Below, piece after piece: positions 15,433-23,245 of a stretch of DNA of 34,649 bases. The notes under the pieces are model-generated. The model saw nothing but the letters and a program-made list of their open reading frames with translations. It was not told where the DNA came from and did no database searches. A program made the position numbers and the translations under genes. Source of the stretch: an uncultured bacterium (lineage in GTDB: Bacteria > Bacillota > Clostridia > Lachnospirales > Lachnospiraceae); assembly GCA_905215625.1 (NCBI GenBank), contig CAJMQQ010000028.1, positions 1-34,649 on the forward strand, read 5' to 3'. Each line of letters begins with the position of its first letter. Position 1 is the stretch's first letter.

Positions 15433-16092
15433 ATGAATGTGTTTGATATTATCGGACCTGTTATGATTGGTCCTTCCAGTTCCCACACCGCCGGCGCCTG
15501 CCGCATTGGAAAAGCTGCGTCCCTTCTCCTTTCCAGCCCCCCTGTACGGGCAGATATCCTGCTTCATGGTTCTTTTGCCAAAACGTATCGGGGCCATGGT
15601 ACAGACAAGGCCTTAGTCGGCGGCATTATGGGAATGGATCCCTGGGATCCCCGCATACGGGACAGCCTTTCCCTTGCAGAAAAAGCCGGAATTGAGGTAC
15701 GGTTTTCTACCGGAACTTTGGACGACGCCCACCCCAATACCGCCCGCATTGTTCTGACCGAAGGAAACGGTGCCTGCGCCCAGCTTACCGGTTCTTCGGT
15801 AGGCGGGGGAAATATTCTCATTACCCAAATCAATGGTATGGAGGTATCTTTTACCGGACAGAATCCGACCTTGATTGTCCTTCATCGCGACCTGCCCGGC
15901 GTCATTGCCCAGGTAACTGCCCTGGTCTCCCAGCACCAGGGAAATATCTGCAATTTCCGGCTAAACCGGAAAGAAAAAGGCGGAGACGCTGTTATGAGCA
16001 TTGAATTAGATAGCAGCATCCGTCCGGATCTGGTAATGGAAATCCGGAAAATGCCCCACATACACGACGTAATTTTATTTCATTTAAACTGA
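15433..16092 (+). CDS. sdaAB: L-serine dehydratase, iron-sulfur type, beta subunit
   Basis: A 219-residue subunit of the oxygen-sensitive enzyme that deaminates L-serine to pyruvate and ammonia. It starts MNVFDIIGPVMIGPSSSHTAG, the standard N-terminus of the family, and has a C-terminal ACT domain (about 145-215, LIVLHRDLPGVIAQVTALVSQHQGN..., given here in part). ACGGAGG is 12 bases before the ATG at 15433, longer than usual; the frame also opens at 15391 on an ATG overlapping the hisJ stop, but that one lacks a site and adds a non-family leader. It lies 18 bases before sdaAA. Confidence 0.94.
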   Translation: MNVFDIIGPVMIGPSSSHTAGACRIGKAASLLLSSPPVRADILLHGSFAKTYRGHGTDKALVGGIMGMDPWDPRIRDSLSLAEKAGIEVRFSTGTLDDAHPNTARIVLTEGNGACAQLTGSSVGGGNILITQINGMEVSFTGQNPTLIVLHRDLPGVIAQVTALVSQHQGNICNFRLNRKEKGGDAVMSIELDSSIRPDLVMEIRKMPHIHDVILFHLN

Positions 16093-16110
16093 TATAGGAG
16101 GATTTTAATT

Positions 16111-16992
16111 ATGAAACTAGACTATTGCTCTGTAGAAGAACTGGCCTCAGCAGCAAATAGCTGCGGGAAGACCATCGGCCAGATCGTACTGGAAGAACAG
16201 GCAGAATCTATGGAATTGACAGTCCAGGAAGTATTTGGAAAAATGTCCTCTGAATTTCAGGTTATGAAGCAATCTGTTACCGACGGCTTGAATCCAGACC
16301 TCCGGTCTGCCAGCGGACTATCTGGAGGCGCCGCCGCTAAAATGCATACTGCTGTCTTACAAGGACGCAGCCACTTTGGTTCTTTATTCGGAAACGCCAT
16401 GGCCATGGCTATTGCTGTGGCAGAATCCAACTCCTGTATGGGACAGATTGTAGCCGCCCCCACCGCCGGTTCCTGCGGCGTTCTTCCTGCAGCCCTGATT
16501 TCGGTCATGGAGGACAAGCAAATCGACGAAACTAACATTGTAATGGCTCTCTTTACTGCCTCTGCCATTGGCATGGTCATTGCCAAAAATGCCAGCATCT
16601 CCGGCGCAGAAGGCGGCTGTCAGGCAGAAATCGGCACTGCTTCCGCCATGGCTGCCGGCGCCCTTACCGAAGTATTGGGCGGTTCTCCGGACATGGTATG
16701 CTCCAGCGTAGCCATTGCCTTAAAGAACATTTTAGGACTGGTCTGCGATCCGGTAGCCGGATTAGTAGAAGTTCCCTGCATCAAGCGGAACGCCATGGGA
16801 GTTGCCAATGCTTTTACTGCTTGTGAACTGGCCTGTGCCGGTATTACCAGCGCCATTCCAACCGAAGAAGTCATCCAGTCTATGAAGCAGATTGGACAGT
16901 CCATGTCCCCTTCCCTCCGGGAAACCGCAGAAGGCGGACTCGCCGCCACTCCGACAGGATGCAGGCTGTGCAAAGAGATTTTTGGGAAATAA
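16111..16992 (+). CDS. sdaAA: L-serine dehydratase, iron-sulfur type, alpha subunit
   Basis: The 293-residue catalytic subunit partnering the preceding gene. Conserved Cys blocks that hold the 4Fe-4S cluster and active site are present: PTAGSCGVLP, VCDPVAGLVEVPCIKRNA and the C-terminal TGCRLCKEIFGK. AGGAGG stands before the ATG. The two-gene split form is typical of Clostridia and bacilli, unlike the single-chain enzyme of E. coli. Products are pyruvate and ammonia, so it links amino-acid fermentation to central metabolism and to the glycolytic operon next door. Confidence 0.96.
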   Translation: MKLDYCSVEELASAANSCGKTIGQIVLEEQAESMELTVQEVFGKMSSEFQVMKQSVTDGLNPDLRSASGLSGGAAAKMHTAVLQGRSHFGSLFGNAMAMAIAVAESNSCMGQIVAAPTAGSCGVLPAALISVMEDKQIDETNIVMALFTASAIGMVIAKNASISGAEGGCQAEIGTASAMAAGALTEVLGGSPDMVCSSVAIALKNILGLVCDPVAGLVEVPCIKRNAMGVANAFTACELACAGITSAIPTEEVIQSMKQIGQSMSPSLRETAEGGLAATPTGCRLCKEIFGK

Positions 16993-17017
16993 CAGAACTG
17001 CAAGGAACTGGCCCGTT

Positions 17018-17054
17018 ATGCCCGCCACAGATTCAGCTTGTGACGGGCATTTGT
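17018..17054. terminator. Probable terminator between convergent sdaAA and GNAT genes
   Basis: Arms ATGCCCG-CACA (17018-17029) and TGTG-CGGGCAT (17039-17050) pair with one mismatch. Only TTTG follows on the plus strand, so the U tract is weak in both directions, but its place between convergent genes supports a terminator role. Confidence 0.5.
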
Positions 17055-17068
17055 GGTTGCCAAACATT

Positions 17069-17494
17069 TTATCTCCAGACCATCGTAAACTCTTTTTCAT
17101 TGGTGTCCGCATCGATCCCTTCGGACTGGACAGAAAACTGCTCTCTTTGGTAAAAAGAGACCGCCCGTATATTTTTCTGGTAAACGTGCAACGTTAATGT
17201 GCTGTTTTGTTCTTTCACATAGTCTAACAGCTGTTTTCCAATACCTTTCGACTGTTCCCCATATTTTACAAAGATTCCTGCAATGTAATCGTCCATCAGT
17301 CCGATGAACCCTGATATTTGATGGGTGTTTTCCTCTTCATATACATACAGTTCGGCCTGTGGCATCATGTTCTCTACTTCTGCAAAATGGCTGTCCCAGT
17401 ATGATTCTGGTACAAATGAATGCGCCTTTTTATTGGCTGTCAGCCAAATTTCCATGACCGGCCGCAAATCTTCTGCTCTAAACCTTCTTATCAT
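17069..17494 (-). CDS. GNAT-family N-acetyltransferase (YjaB-like)
   Basis: A 141-residue acetyl-CoA-dependent acetyltransferase. It begins IRRFRAEDLRPVMEIWL and carries the acetyl-CoA loop as VKYGEQSKGIGKQLLDYV (about 75-93), then LHVYQKNIRAVSFYQREQF, the usual C-terminal strand-helix of the fold. The overall pattern, including the SYWDSHFAEVENMMPQAELYVYE stretch, resembles YjaB-type proteins. The substrate is unknown. The ribosome site is weak (AAAGG about 15 bases upstream), so it may depend on coupling to upstream genes. It is the last gene of a six-gene minus-strand run beginning with the amidase. Confidence 0.85.
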   Translation of the reverse strand: MIRRFRAEDLRPVMEIWLTANKKAHSFVPESYWDSHFAEVENMMPQAELYVYEEENTHQISGFIGLMDDYIAGIFVKYGEQSKGIGKQLLDYVKEQNSTLTLHVYQKNIRAVSFYQREQFSVQSEGIDADTNEKEFTMVWR

Positions 17495-17528
17495 CCGTAA
17501 TCATTTTGACCTTTCTCTATTTTCCCTA

Positions 17529-18065
17529 TCACTGAATCCCTCCGCCGTTTAAACAGTAATCTTCTGTAATGTCTGTCCCTTTTTCATTGTAAAAGAAAAT
17601 TTTATCCCTGTTTACATGGGTGTCCGCCACGTTTTTATCCACTTCCGTATAGAGTAAAAAATGGGCTTGGGGTTCTTCAGAATACCACCCATAGGTTTTT
17701 CCATCTATCTGTACTTCAATTTTGGAAATCTGCGCAGCAATGTCCCGCCCTCCAAACAGAAGATATTTTCTTCCATCGTTTTCCACAATGCCATCCAGAA
17801 AATTTCCACCCCCATACCCCAGATGTATCAGCTGATAGCGGCCATTCCAACCCCTTTTCAAGGTCACGCTTCCCAGCGCTTCCCCTTTCTCAATCAAAAA
17901 ATAAACTTTTCTTCCTATATCAACCCGATCATATACCTGAATATCAGACTCATTCCCGATATATGACTCCAATTTTATCGGATAAGCACGAAAATATAAC
18001 GCCACTCCCACAGTTCCCGACACCACGAAAGCGGCCATCATTTTAATCCACGTTTTTCTGCTCAT
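17529..18065 (-). CDS. Membrane-anchored protein of unknown function
   Basis: Unrecognised 178-residue protein. Residues 7-26 form one hydrophobic segment after a short basic start (MSRKTWIKMMAAF), so it is either an uncleaved anchor or a signal peptide; the remaining 150 residues should lie outside the membrane. That part is beta-rich with many aromatic residues and Gly pairs (YGGGNFLDG, LLFGGRD) and ends in DYCLNGGGIQ. No catalytic pattern is seen. CGGAG precedes the ATG at 18065. It sits in the run of small envelope or unknown genes downstream of the amidase. Confidence 0.7.
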   Translation of the reverse strand: MSRKTWIKMMAAFVVSGTVGVALYFRAYPIKLESYIGNESDIQVYDRVDIGRKVYFLIEKGEALGSVTLKRGWNGRYQLIHLGYGGGNFLDGIVENDGRKYLLFGGRDIAAQISKIEVQIDGKTYGWYSEEPQAHFLLYTEVDKNVADTHVNRDKIFFYNEKGTDITEDYCLNGGGIQ

Positions 18066-18121
18066 ATAACACTCCGTATCTCCCCATAACTCCTCCTCTG
18101 ATCTGAAATCTTGAGAGTTTC

Positions 18122-18331
18122 CTAATTAGGAACAGGGCCAATCACTCCGGCTGCTATCAAATCGAGAAACAATATTGCTGCTATTGTACATACAATTAAG
18201 CCAATACTAAGGATTTTTAAAATCATACGAAGATTTTTATTCCCATTGCTCTTATGGATTTTTCGTAACAGAAACCCAAATCCCAGCACGATCATACACC
18301 CAAAACCATTATAAAGTATCACTGTTTTCAT
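18122..18331 (-). CDS. Small two-helix membrane protein of unknown function
   Basis: A 69-residue protein with two membrane segments, about 7-22 and 38-63, joined by a basic loop (RKIHKSNGNKNLR). GGAGG lies 8 bases before the ATG, which supports a real gene. It lies between two genes of the same strand with short gaps of 18 and 56 bases. No family is recognised. Confidence 0.65.
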   Translation of the reverse strand: MKTVILYNGFGCMIVLGFGFLLRKIHKSNGNKNLRMILKILSIGLIVCTIAAILFLDLIAAGVIGPVPN

Positions 18332-18349
18332 TCCATTTTCCTCCGCCCG

Positions 18350-19012
18350 TTACTTCCTAGCCAGCTCATAGCTTTCCTGGATCCTCCTTTGCAGTTCCTC
18401 ATCCGGTACGCTTTCATCCAGCACAACGGTATACCAGCTTTTCTTATTCATATGCCATCCTGGATAATAATGCTTTCTGGCAAGCACTTCTTCGGCCTGT
18501 CCCTTCTTCATGCGCAAATCTATGATTTCTACTATATCTGACGTTTCCAGCCCCACTTTATTTCCAGCAGTTGTTAAAACAGCTCCATACCACTTCCGGC
18601 TGTCTTTCCTCCTCCACACTGCATTTTTCGGAGATTTTGGCCACAAAAATTCCAGCTCGTCGCCATACGTGTTTCGAATAAATTCACAAACCATTTGAGC
18701 CTGCCTGGATTGGAATACCGCTGTTTCATAACAATGTTCTGCAACCTCTTCCAAAACCTGTTCAATAGCTATCCGGACTTCTCCCACAAATGTACCTGAT
18801 GCATTCGTCTTGTATAATACGTAAGGTTCTCCGGTTTCCTTTTCTATCAAATCGGTATCCACCGTTTCGTCTTCCAGAATCCGGACCGTCAGAGTAAATT
18901 CCCCATTTAGAATATCTTCTCTATATAAAAATTGTCCATTTTCTTCCAGAAACCCATAGACGGTTAATTTTTCGGGAATCCGCTTTTTCATATAAAAAAT
19001 AGATTCAAACAT
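18350..19012 (-). CDS. MmcQ/YjbR family protein
   Basis: A 220-residue protein whose C-terminal half (about 110-215) is a YjbR-type domain: PKNAVWRRKDSRKWYGAVL, LETSDIVEIIDLR, GWHMNKKSWYTVVLDESVPDEEL and a final helix. The domain has a CyaY-like double-wing fold and is often labelled DNA-binding, although its role is not settled. The N-terminal half (MFESIFYMKKRIPEKLTVYGF...) is an extension I do not recognise, found in longer Clostridial members. ATAGGAG precedes the ATG at 19012; the frame is open to 19249 but that part overlaps the next gene in another frame and has no ribosome site. Confidence 0.85.
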   Translation of the reverse strand: MFESIFYMKKRIPEKLTVYGFLEENGQFLYREDILNGEFTLTVRILEDETVDTDLIEKETGEPYVLYKTNASGTFVGEVRIAIEQVLEEVAEHCYETAVFQSRQAQMVCEFIRNTYGDELEFLWPKSPKNAVWRRKDSRKWYGAVLTTAGNKVGLETSDIVEIIDLRMKKGQAEEVLARKHYYPGWHMNKKSWYTVVLDESVPDEELQRRIQESYELARK

Positions 19013-19023
19013 TACGATTTCTC

Positions 19024-19737
19024 CTATGGTTTTACTAGGCAAAAAATATACTGCTCCCCTGAATATTCGTGTTCCCCTTTTTCTTCGATGTACGCTCCTT
19101 CCCGATAAACCTCTGCTCCCACATAATACGTTCCCTGGGGAAGATCCGCAAAGGATGTATAAACGAGTTCTTCCCCATTTTCGTTGTACACCTCCATTCC
19201 AGAAAGCTGCAAATCTTCCGGCACATCCAGAGAGAAATCTTCCGTCCACTGGAAAACCGGAAATTTTTCCACTTCATCCTGTTCCGCTTCATCCGATAAA
19301 ATGTTTCTGAGGCGCGCTCCTGTACTGGCTGCAAAAGAATCAGCATTCTTCTGGTAACCATAGGAATATACGATCAGCCGGTACAGGTCATAGGTTTTAC
19401 CGCCCTGCTGTACCTTCACTTTGCTTTCTGTAAGTTCTGATTCTTCTGTTACTTCTATCTTAGAAGCATACAATCCCATCGGGGCGCCATGGTTTTTCCG
19501 GTAATAGGTTACGGTTATGGTATCTCCTTGTTTAATGTCTGGAGTTTCCGGCCACTTTACCACTACAGCCATGGCTTTGCTCTCTTCTTCTGTGGACTGG
19601 ATAGTAAAAAACGTATCGGTCTTTTCGATTACAGTTCCCGAAAATGTCTTCGGAAAACAGAATCCCATCAGCACAAACACAAAAAATCCCAGTAAAACTG
19701 CTGTCAAAATACCATACTGCCAATTTTTCCCCTTCAT
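19024..19737 (-). CDS. Exported or membrane-anchored protein with DUF3221-like start
   Basis: A 237-residue protein with one N-terminal membrane segment (about 9-30, YGILTAVLLGFFVFVLMGF) and an outside part of about 205 residues. FSGTVIEKTDTFFTIQ followed by KQGDTITVTY resembles the small beta-barrel of DUF3221-type proteins, which are exported in Firmicutes. The C-terminal half, ending GEHEYSGEQYIFCLVKP, is not recognised. GGGGG lies 7 bases before the ATG at 19737; another ATG two codons upstream is too close to that site. It lies 11 bases before the YjbR gene and 42 after the amidase gene. Confidence 0.65.
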   Translation of the reverse strand: MKGKNWQYGILTAVLLGFFVFVLMGFCFPKTFSGTVIEKTDTFFTIQSTEEESKAMAVVVKWPETPDIKQGDTITVTYYRKNHGAPMGLYASKIEVTEESELTESKVKVQQGGKTYDLYRLIVYSYGYQKNADSFAASTGARLRNILSDEAEQDEVEKFPVFQWTEDFSLDVPEDLQLSGMEVYNENGEELVYTSFADLPQGTYYVGAEVYREGAYIEEKGEHEYSGEQYIFCLVKP

Positions 19738-19779
19738 AACCATTCCCCCTCTGCAGCTTCCACATCTTTCAAAAAACGG

Positions 19780-20517
19780 TTACATTGCGTCCTCCACATC
19801 TTTTAAAAACTGATTCCACGCATCTTCATTTTCTACAAAGTATTTGGGGCAATTCTTTCCATTGATGTCATAATGACGGATAATATCCTTTTTCGGGTTT
19901 AACTCCAGTTCAGAACACAGCCAGGCAGTGAGTTTTACCATCGAATCATAGGTTTCTGGATTGTATTTGCCGGTTTCGTCGGGATGGCAGCTCTCAATTG
20001 CAATGGTGTCGCTGTTGCGGTTGTTGGATGCATAGGCCATCTCGCTGATTGGAATTGCCTGGACAATCTCGCCTTCCAGTCCTACAATAAAATGGGCGCT
20101 GGCCGATGTACCATTTTCTTTCTGATCTGCCAGACTGTCAAAATAATCCCGGTTCTGCTTTGCTGTGGAACCTGGATTTGCCACGTAATGAATCACGATT
20201 CCGTCTACCTGCTTTAAACTTACCGCCGGTCTGGAATAAATGTTTTTCCGGATAAAATCCTGCTCAATCCAGGACGGCGCCTCAATGGATTTTAAATCGA
20301 TCTCCTTTTCTGAGCCTGGTTTTCCCCACAAAAACCATCCAATCACAATTCCGATCCCCATAAAAATAATCAGCACAAAAAACCAGATCATAGTCAATAC
20401 CGCCAGATTTCCTCCTGAGCTGCGCCTGGATTTTCTCCTCCTTGTCTGGTCGGCCTCCCTTCTGGATTCTCCGCTGCTTTTTCTTCTGCTTTCCCGTCTT
20501 AATTCTTCCTGTCGCAT
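19780..20517 (-). CDS. Membrane-anchored N-acetylmuramoyl-L-alanine amidase (Amidase_2)
   Basis: A 245-residue type II membrane protein. Residues 1-37 are very basic (RREs and RRKs repeats), 38-64 are a membrane segment, and 85-240 are an Amidase_2 domain that cleaves the bond between muramic acid and L-Ala in peptidoglycan. Zinc ligands are visible: His110 (GIVIHYVANPG), His215 (IIRHYDINGKNCP) and Cys223, with Glu175 (AIESCHP) near the active site. GGGGG precedes the ATG at 20517; the frame extends to 20568 but that would lie across the promoter. It heads the six-gene run to 17069. The anchored form suggests remodelling of the cell's own wall. Confidence 0.92.
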   Translation of the reverse strand: MRQEELRRESRRKSSGESRREADQTRRRKSRRSSGGNLAVLTMIWFFVLIIFMGIGIVIGWFLWGKPGSEKEIDLKSIEAPSWIEQDFIRKNIYSRPAVSLKQVDGIVIHYVANPGSTAKQNRDYFDSLADQKENGTSASAHFIVGLEGEIVQAIPISEMAYASNNRNSDTIAIESCHPDETGKYNPETYDSMVKLTAWLCSELELNPKKDIIRHYDINGKNCPKYFVENEDAWNQFLKDVEDAM

Positions 20518-20539
20518 TTTGTCAATCCCCCTTTTTTTC

Positions 20540-20568
20540 AGTTTAAGCCAGTCATTCCATGAAGTCAA
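20540..20568 (-). promoter_or_regulatory. Promoter of the amidase-led run
   Basis: Minus strand: TTGACT (20563-20568), 17-base spacer, TAAACT (20540-20545). The transcript would start near 20533, leaving a short leader that holds just the GGGGG ribosome site before the ATG at 20517. Confidence 0.65.
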
Positions 20569-20630
20569 ATTAAGTTTTCCTTACTTTATTATTGCAGCGC
20601 ATTAACTTCCTGATTTTTGTTATGTATCTC

Positions 20631-20645
20631 ATTAGAAATTCTAAT
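20631..20645. promoter_or_regulatory. Perfect 7-1-7 palindrome between divergent genes
   Basis: ATTAGAAATTCTAAT is a perfect inverted repeat with a one-base centre, the geometry of Fur/PerR-class boxes. It lies 13 bases upstream of the -35 of the PurF-like gene and about 63 bases upstream of the amidase promoter. The sequence only loosely matches the known PerR consensus, so the binding protein is unassigned. Confidence 0.4.
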
Positions 20646-20657
20646 AATTTTTTTGTA

Positions 20658-20687
20658 TTGAAAATTCCTGGTAATATATGTTACACT
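20658..20687 (+). promoter_or_regulatory. Promoter of the PurF-like/threonine aldolase pair
   Basis: TTGAAA (20658-20663), 18-base spacer, TACACT (20682-20687) preceded by TGT, an extended -10. The start is near 20694, about 31 bases before the ATG at 20725. Confidence 0.5.
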
Positions 20688-20724
20688 TAAGAGTGTTTTT
20701 TATTATGGAAAGGAGCTTACTTCA

Positions 20725-22140
20725 ATGGGCGGAATCTTTGGTGTTGTATCAAAATCAAGTTGTGTCATGGATTTGTTTTTTGGCACCGATTATCATTCTC
20801 ATCTGGGAACCCGTAGAGGCGGCATGGCAGTTTACGGCCCCAATGGTTTCCAGCGTTCAATTCATAATATCGAAAATTCCCCATTCCGGACAAAATTCGA
20901 ACGGGATGTGGACGAACTGGAAGGAAATCTGGGCATCGGTTCTATTTCTGATACGGATCCTCAGCCACTTTTAATCCAGTCTCATCTTGGCAGCTACGCC
21001 ATTGCCACAGTCGGTAAAATCAACAATGAAGAAGAACTGGTCCGCAAAGCTTATGACAACGGCCACATTCATTTTCTGGAAATGAGCGGCGGACGCATCA
21101 ACAGCAGTGAATTAGTCGCTTCTATTATCAATCAGAGGGAAAGTCTGGTAGAAGGTCTTCTCTATGCCCAGGAAATCATCGACGGTTCCATGAGTATCCT
21201 GCTTCTGACACCAGAAGGCATTTATGCGTCCAGAGACCGATTAGGCCGTACTTCTCTCAGCATTGGAAAAAAAGATGACGGCTACTGCGTTTCCTTTGAA
21301 AGTTTTGCATACATCAACCTGGGATATACCGATTATTCAGAATTAGGCCCTGGAGAAATTGTTCTGATTACCCCTGAGGCAATCCAGTGTCTCAGCAAAC
21401 CCCGCAGAGAAATGAAGATCTGTTCGTTCCTCTGGGTATATTATGGCTATCCCACCTCTACTTATGAGGGCGTCAATGTAGAGCAGATGCGCTACAACTG
21501 CGGACGTCTGCTGGCACAGCGGGATCAGAATGATTCCGTCCGGCCTGACAGTGTTGCAGGCGTTCCCGATTCTGGTATTGCCCACGCTATCGGATATGCA
21601 AATGAGTCTGGCATTCCATTTTCCAGACCATTTATTAAATATACTCCTACCTGGCCCAGATCCTTTATGCCTCAAAACCAGAGACAGCGGAACCTGATTG
21701 CAAAAATGAAACTGATTCCGGTAGACGCCCTGATCCGTGACCGCCGTCTGCTGCTGATTGACGACTCCATCGTCCGCGGCACCCAGCTCAGCGAAACCAC
21801 TGAATTTTTATATCAGAGCGGCGCAAAAGAAGTCCATATCCGTCCGGCCTGCCCGCCGCTTCTGTTTGGCTGTAAATATTTAAACTTCTCCCGTTCCAAT
21901 TCTGAGCTGGATCTGATTACCAGAAGAATTATCCGGGAACGGGAAGGAGACAATGTCTCTCCGGAACTTCTGGCTGATTATGCAGACCCAGACAGTGAAA
22001 ATTATGCAGTAATGGTTGAAGAAATCCGCAAACGGCTGAACTTTACCACCCTGCGTTTCCACCGGCTGGACGACCTGGTAGAGTCTATCGGTCTGTCCCC
22101 TTGTAAACTTTGCACCTATTGCTGGAGCGGAAAGGAATAA
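20725..22140 (+). CDS. Amidophosphoribosyltransferase (PurF) paralogue lacking the glutaminase active site
   Basis: A 471-residue protein with the full PurF layout: N-terminal glutaminase-type domain (1-230) and phosphoribosyltransferase domain (230-471). The PRPP loop LLLIDDSIVRGTQ (about 342-354) and the GVPDSG block are intact. Cys233, Cys383, and Cys460/463 in PCKLCTYC match the iron-sulfur ligands of Bacillus PurF. The glutaminase half is degenerate: it starts MGGIFGV where working enzymes have MCGI(V/F)G with Cys1 as nucleophile, and the expected RYST and HNGN glutamine-binding motifs read GSISD and VGKIN. It may use free ammonia or have a regulatory role. AAGGAG lies 9 bases before the ATG. 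The threonine aldolase gene follows 11 bases downstream. Confidence 0.88.
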   Translation: MGGIFGVVSKSSCVMDLFFGTDYHSHLGTRRGGMAVYGPNGFQRSIHNIENSPFRTKFERDVDELEGNLGIGSISDTDPQPLLIQSHLGSYAIATVGKINNEEELVRKAYDNGHIHFLEMSGGRINSSELVASIINQRESLVEGLLYAQEIIDGSMSILLLTPEGIYASRDRLGRTSLSIGKKDDGYCVSFESFAYINLGYTDYSELGPGEIVLITPEAIQCLSKPRREMKICSFLWVYYGYPTSTYEGVNVEQMRYNCGRLLAQRDQNDSVRPDSVAGVPDSGIAHAIGYANESGIPFSRPFIKYTPTWPRSFMPQNQRQRNLIAKMKLIPVDALIRDRRLLLIDDSIVRGTQLSETTEFLYQSGAKEVHIRPACPPLLFGCKYLNFSRSNSELDLITRRIIREREGDNVSPELLADYADPDSENYAVMVEEIRKRLNFTTLRFHRLDDLVESIGLSPCKLCTYCWSGKE

Positions 22141-22151
22141 CATTATTTGCC

Positions 22152-23180
22152 ATGTATAGTTTTAATAATGATTATAGTGAGGGAGCACATTCCCGTATTT
22201 TAGAAGCCATTTCCAAAGCCAGCCTGGAACAAAATCCAGGCTACAGCATGGACCGCCATACCGCCCATGCCATCGAACTGATTCAGAACGAAATCCAGGA
22301 CAATTCCGCTGACATTCACATCATTCCCGGCGGCACCCAGACCAACCTGCTGGTCATTGGTTCTTCTTTACGGCCTTACCAGGCAGTGATTGCCGCAGAA
22401 ACCGGACATATTAATGTCCATGAAACCGGAGCCATTGAAGCTACTGGCCACAAGGTCATTGCCATGGCTTCTCCTGACGGAAAGCTGACCCCGGAGCTGG
22501 TACAGACGGCTCTGGATTTTCATACAGATGAACATATGGTTCAGCCAAAAATGGTTTACATCTCCAATACCACAGAAATCGGTACCCAGTATACTTTAAA
22601 AGAACTGACCGCCTTATCTGCATTCTGCAAAGACCATGGACTTTATCTGTTTATGGACGGCGCCAGAATGGGAGCGGCTCTTACCAGTCCAGCCAATGAT
22701 TTAACTCTGGCACAGATTGCCAGCCTTACCGATGTCTTCTACATTGGCGGTACGAAAAACGGCGCTCTTTTCGGCGAAGCACTTGTGATTTTAAATCCTG
22801 CATTAAAGGAAGATTTCCGTTTTTCCATTAAGCAGAGAGGCGCTATGTTCGCAAAAGGCTTTTTACTGGGCATCCAGTTTGAAGAACTATTTACAGACAA
22901 TTTATTTTACGACCTGGCTTCCCATGCCAACAAAATGGCAGCTATCCTTCGTCAAGGCATCGTGGAATGCGGCTATTCCTTTGATTCGGATTCGGTCAGC
23001 AACCAGCTGTTCCCAATCTTTCCGGATTCCCTGATTGAAAAACTGTCCAAAGAATTTTTATTTTCTGTACAGAAAAAGGCAGATAACAGCCACTCTGTCA
23101 TCCGCCTGGTTACTTCCTGGGCAACAAGAGAAGAAGAAGCCCATCGTTTCGTTTCACTTTTAAAAGAATTGTCCAGATAA
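22152..23180 (+). CDS. ltaE: Low-specificity L-threonine aldolase family protein
   Basis: A 342-residue pyridoxal-phosphate enzyme of fold type I that splits L-threonine to glycine and acetaldehyde. It begins MYSFNNDYSEGAHSRILEAI, the normal family start. The cofactor Lys lies in FYIGGTKNGALFGEA, and LFMDGARMGAAL gives the Asp that holds the pyridine nitrogen. The ATG at 22152 is 11 bases after the PurF-like stop; AAAGGA lies about 15 bases upstream, so initiation may rely on coupling. The open frame extends to 22110 inside the upstream gene, without support. It shares a transcript with the PurF paralogue and is followed by a strong terminator. Confidence 0.92.
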   Translation: MYSFNNDYSEGAHSRILEAISKASLEQNPGYSMDRHTAHAIELIQNEIQDNSADIHIIPGGTQTNLLVIGSSLRPYQAVIAAETGHINVHETGAIEATGHKVIAMASPDGKLTPELVQTALDFHTDEHMVQPKMVYISNTTEIGTQYTLKELTALSAFCKDHGLYLFMDGARMGAALTSPANDLTLAQIASLTDVFYIGGTKNGALFGEALVILNPALKEDFRFSIKQRGAMFAKGFLLGIQFEELFTDNLFYDLASHANKMAAILRQGIVECGYSFDSDSVSNQLFPIFPDSLIEKLSKEFLFSVQKKADNSHSVIRLVTSWATREEEAHRFVSLLKELSR

Positions 23181-23202
23181 ATTAGACTAATCTCTATCAA
23201 CG

Positions 23203-23238
23203 AAAAAGCTTCGCCTTAATATGGGCGAAGTTTTTTTG
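23203..23238. terminator. Strong bidirectional terminator
   Basis: Arms GCTTCGCC and GGGCGAAG flank a short loop; TTTTTTTG follows on the plus strand and the A run before it gives CTTTTTCG on the minus strand. It ends the PurF-like/ltaE transcript and the convergent seven-gene operon. Confidence 0.92.
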
Positions 23239-23245
23239 TCGTTTC

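Noticed and set aside
19013..19249. 79-residue N-terminal extension of the YjbR gene
   Set aside because: It lies in another frame of the preceding gene, is Cys/Arg/Gly-rich as shadow frames are, and has no ribosome site.
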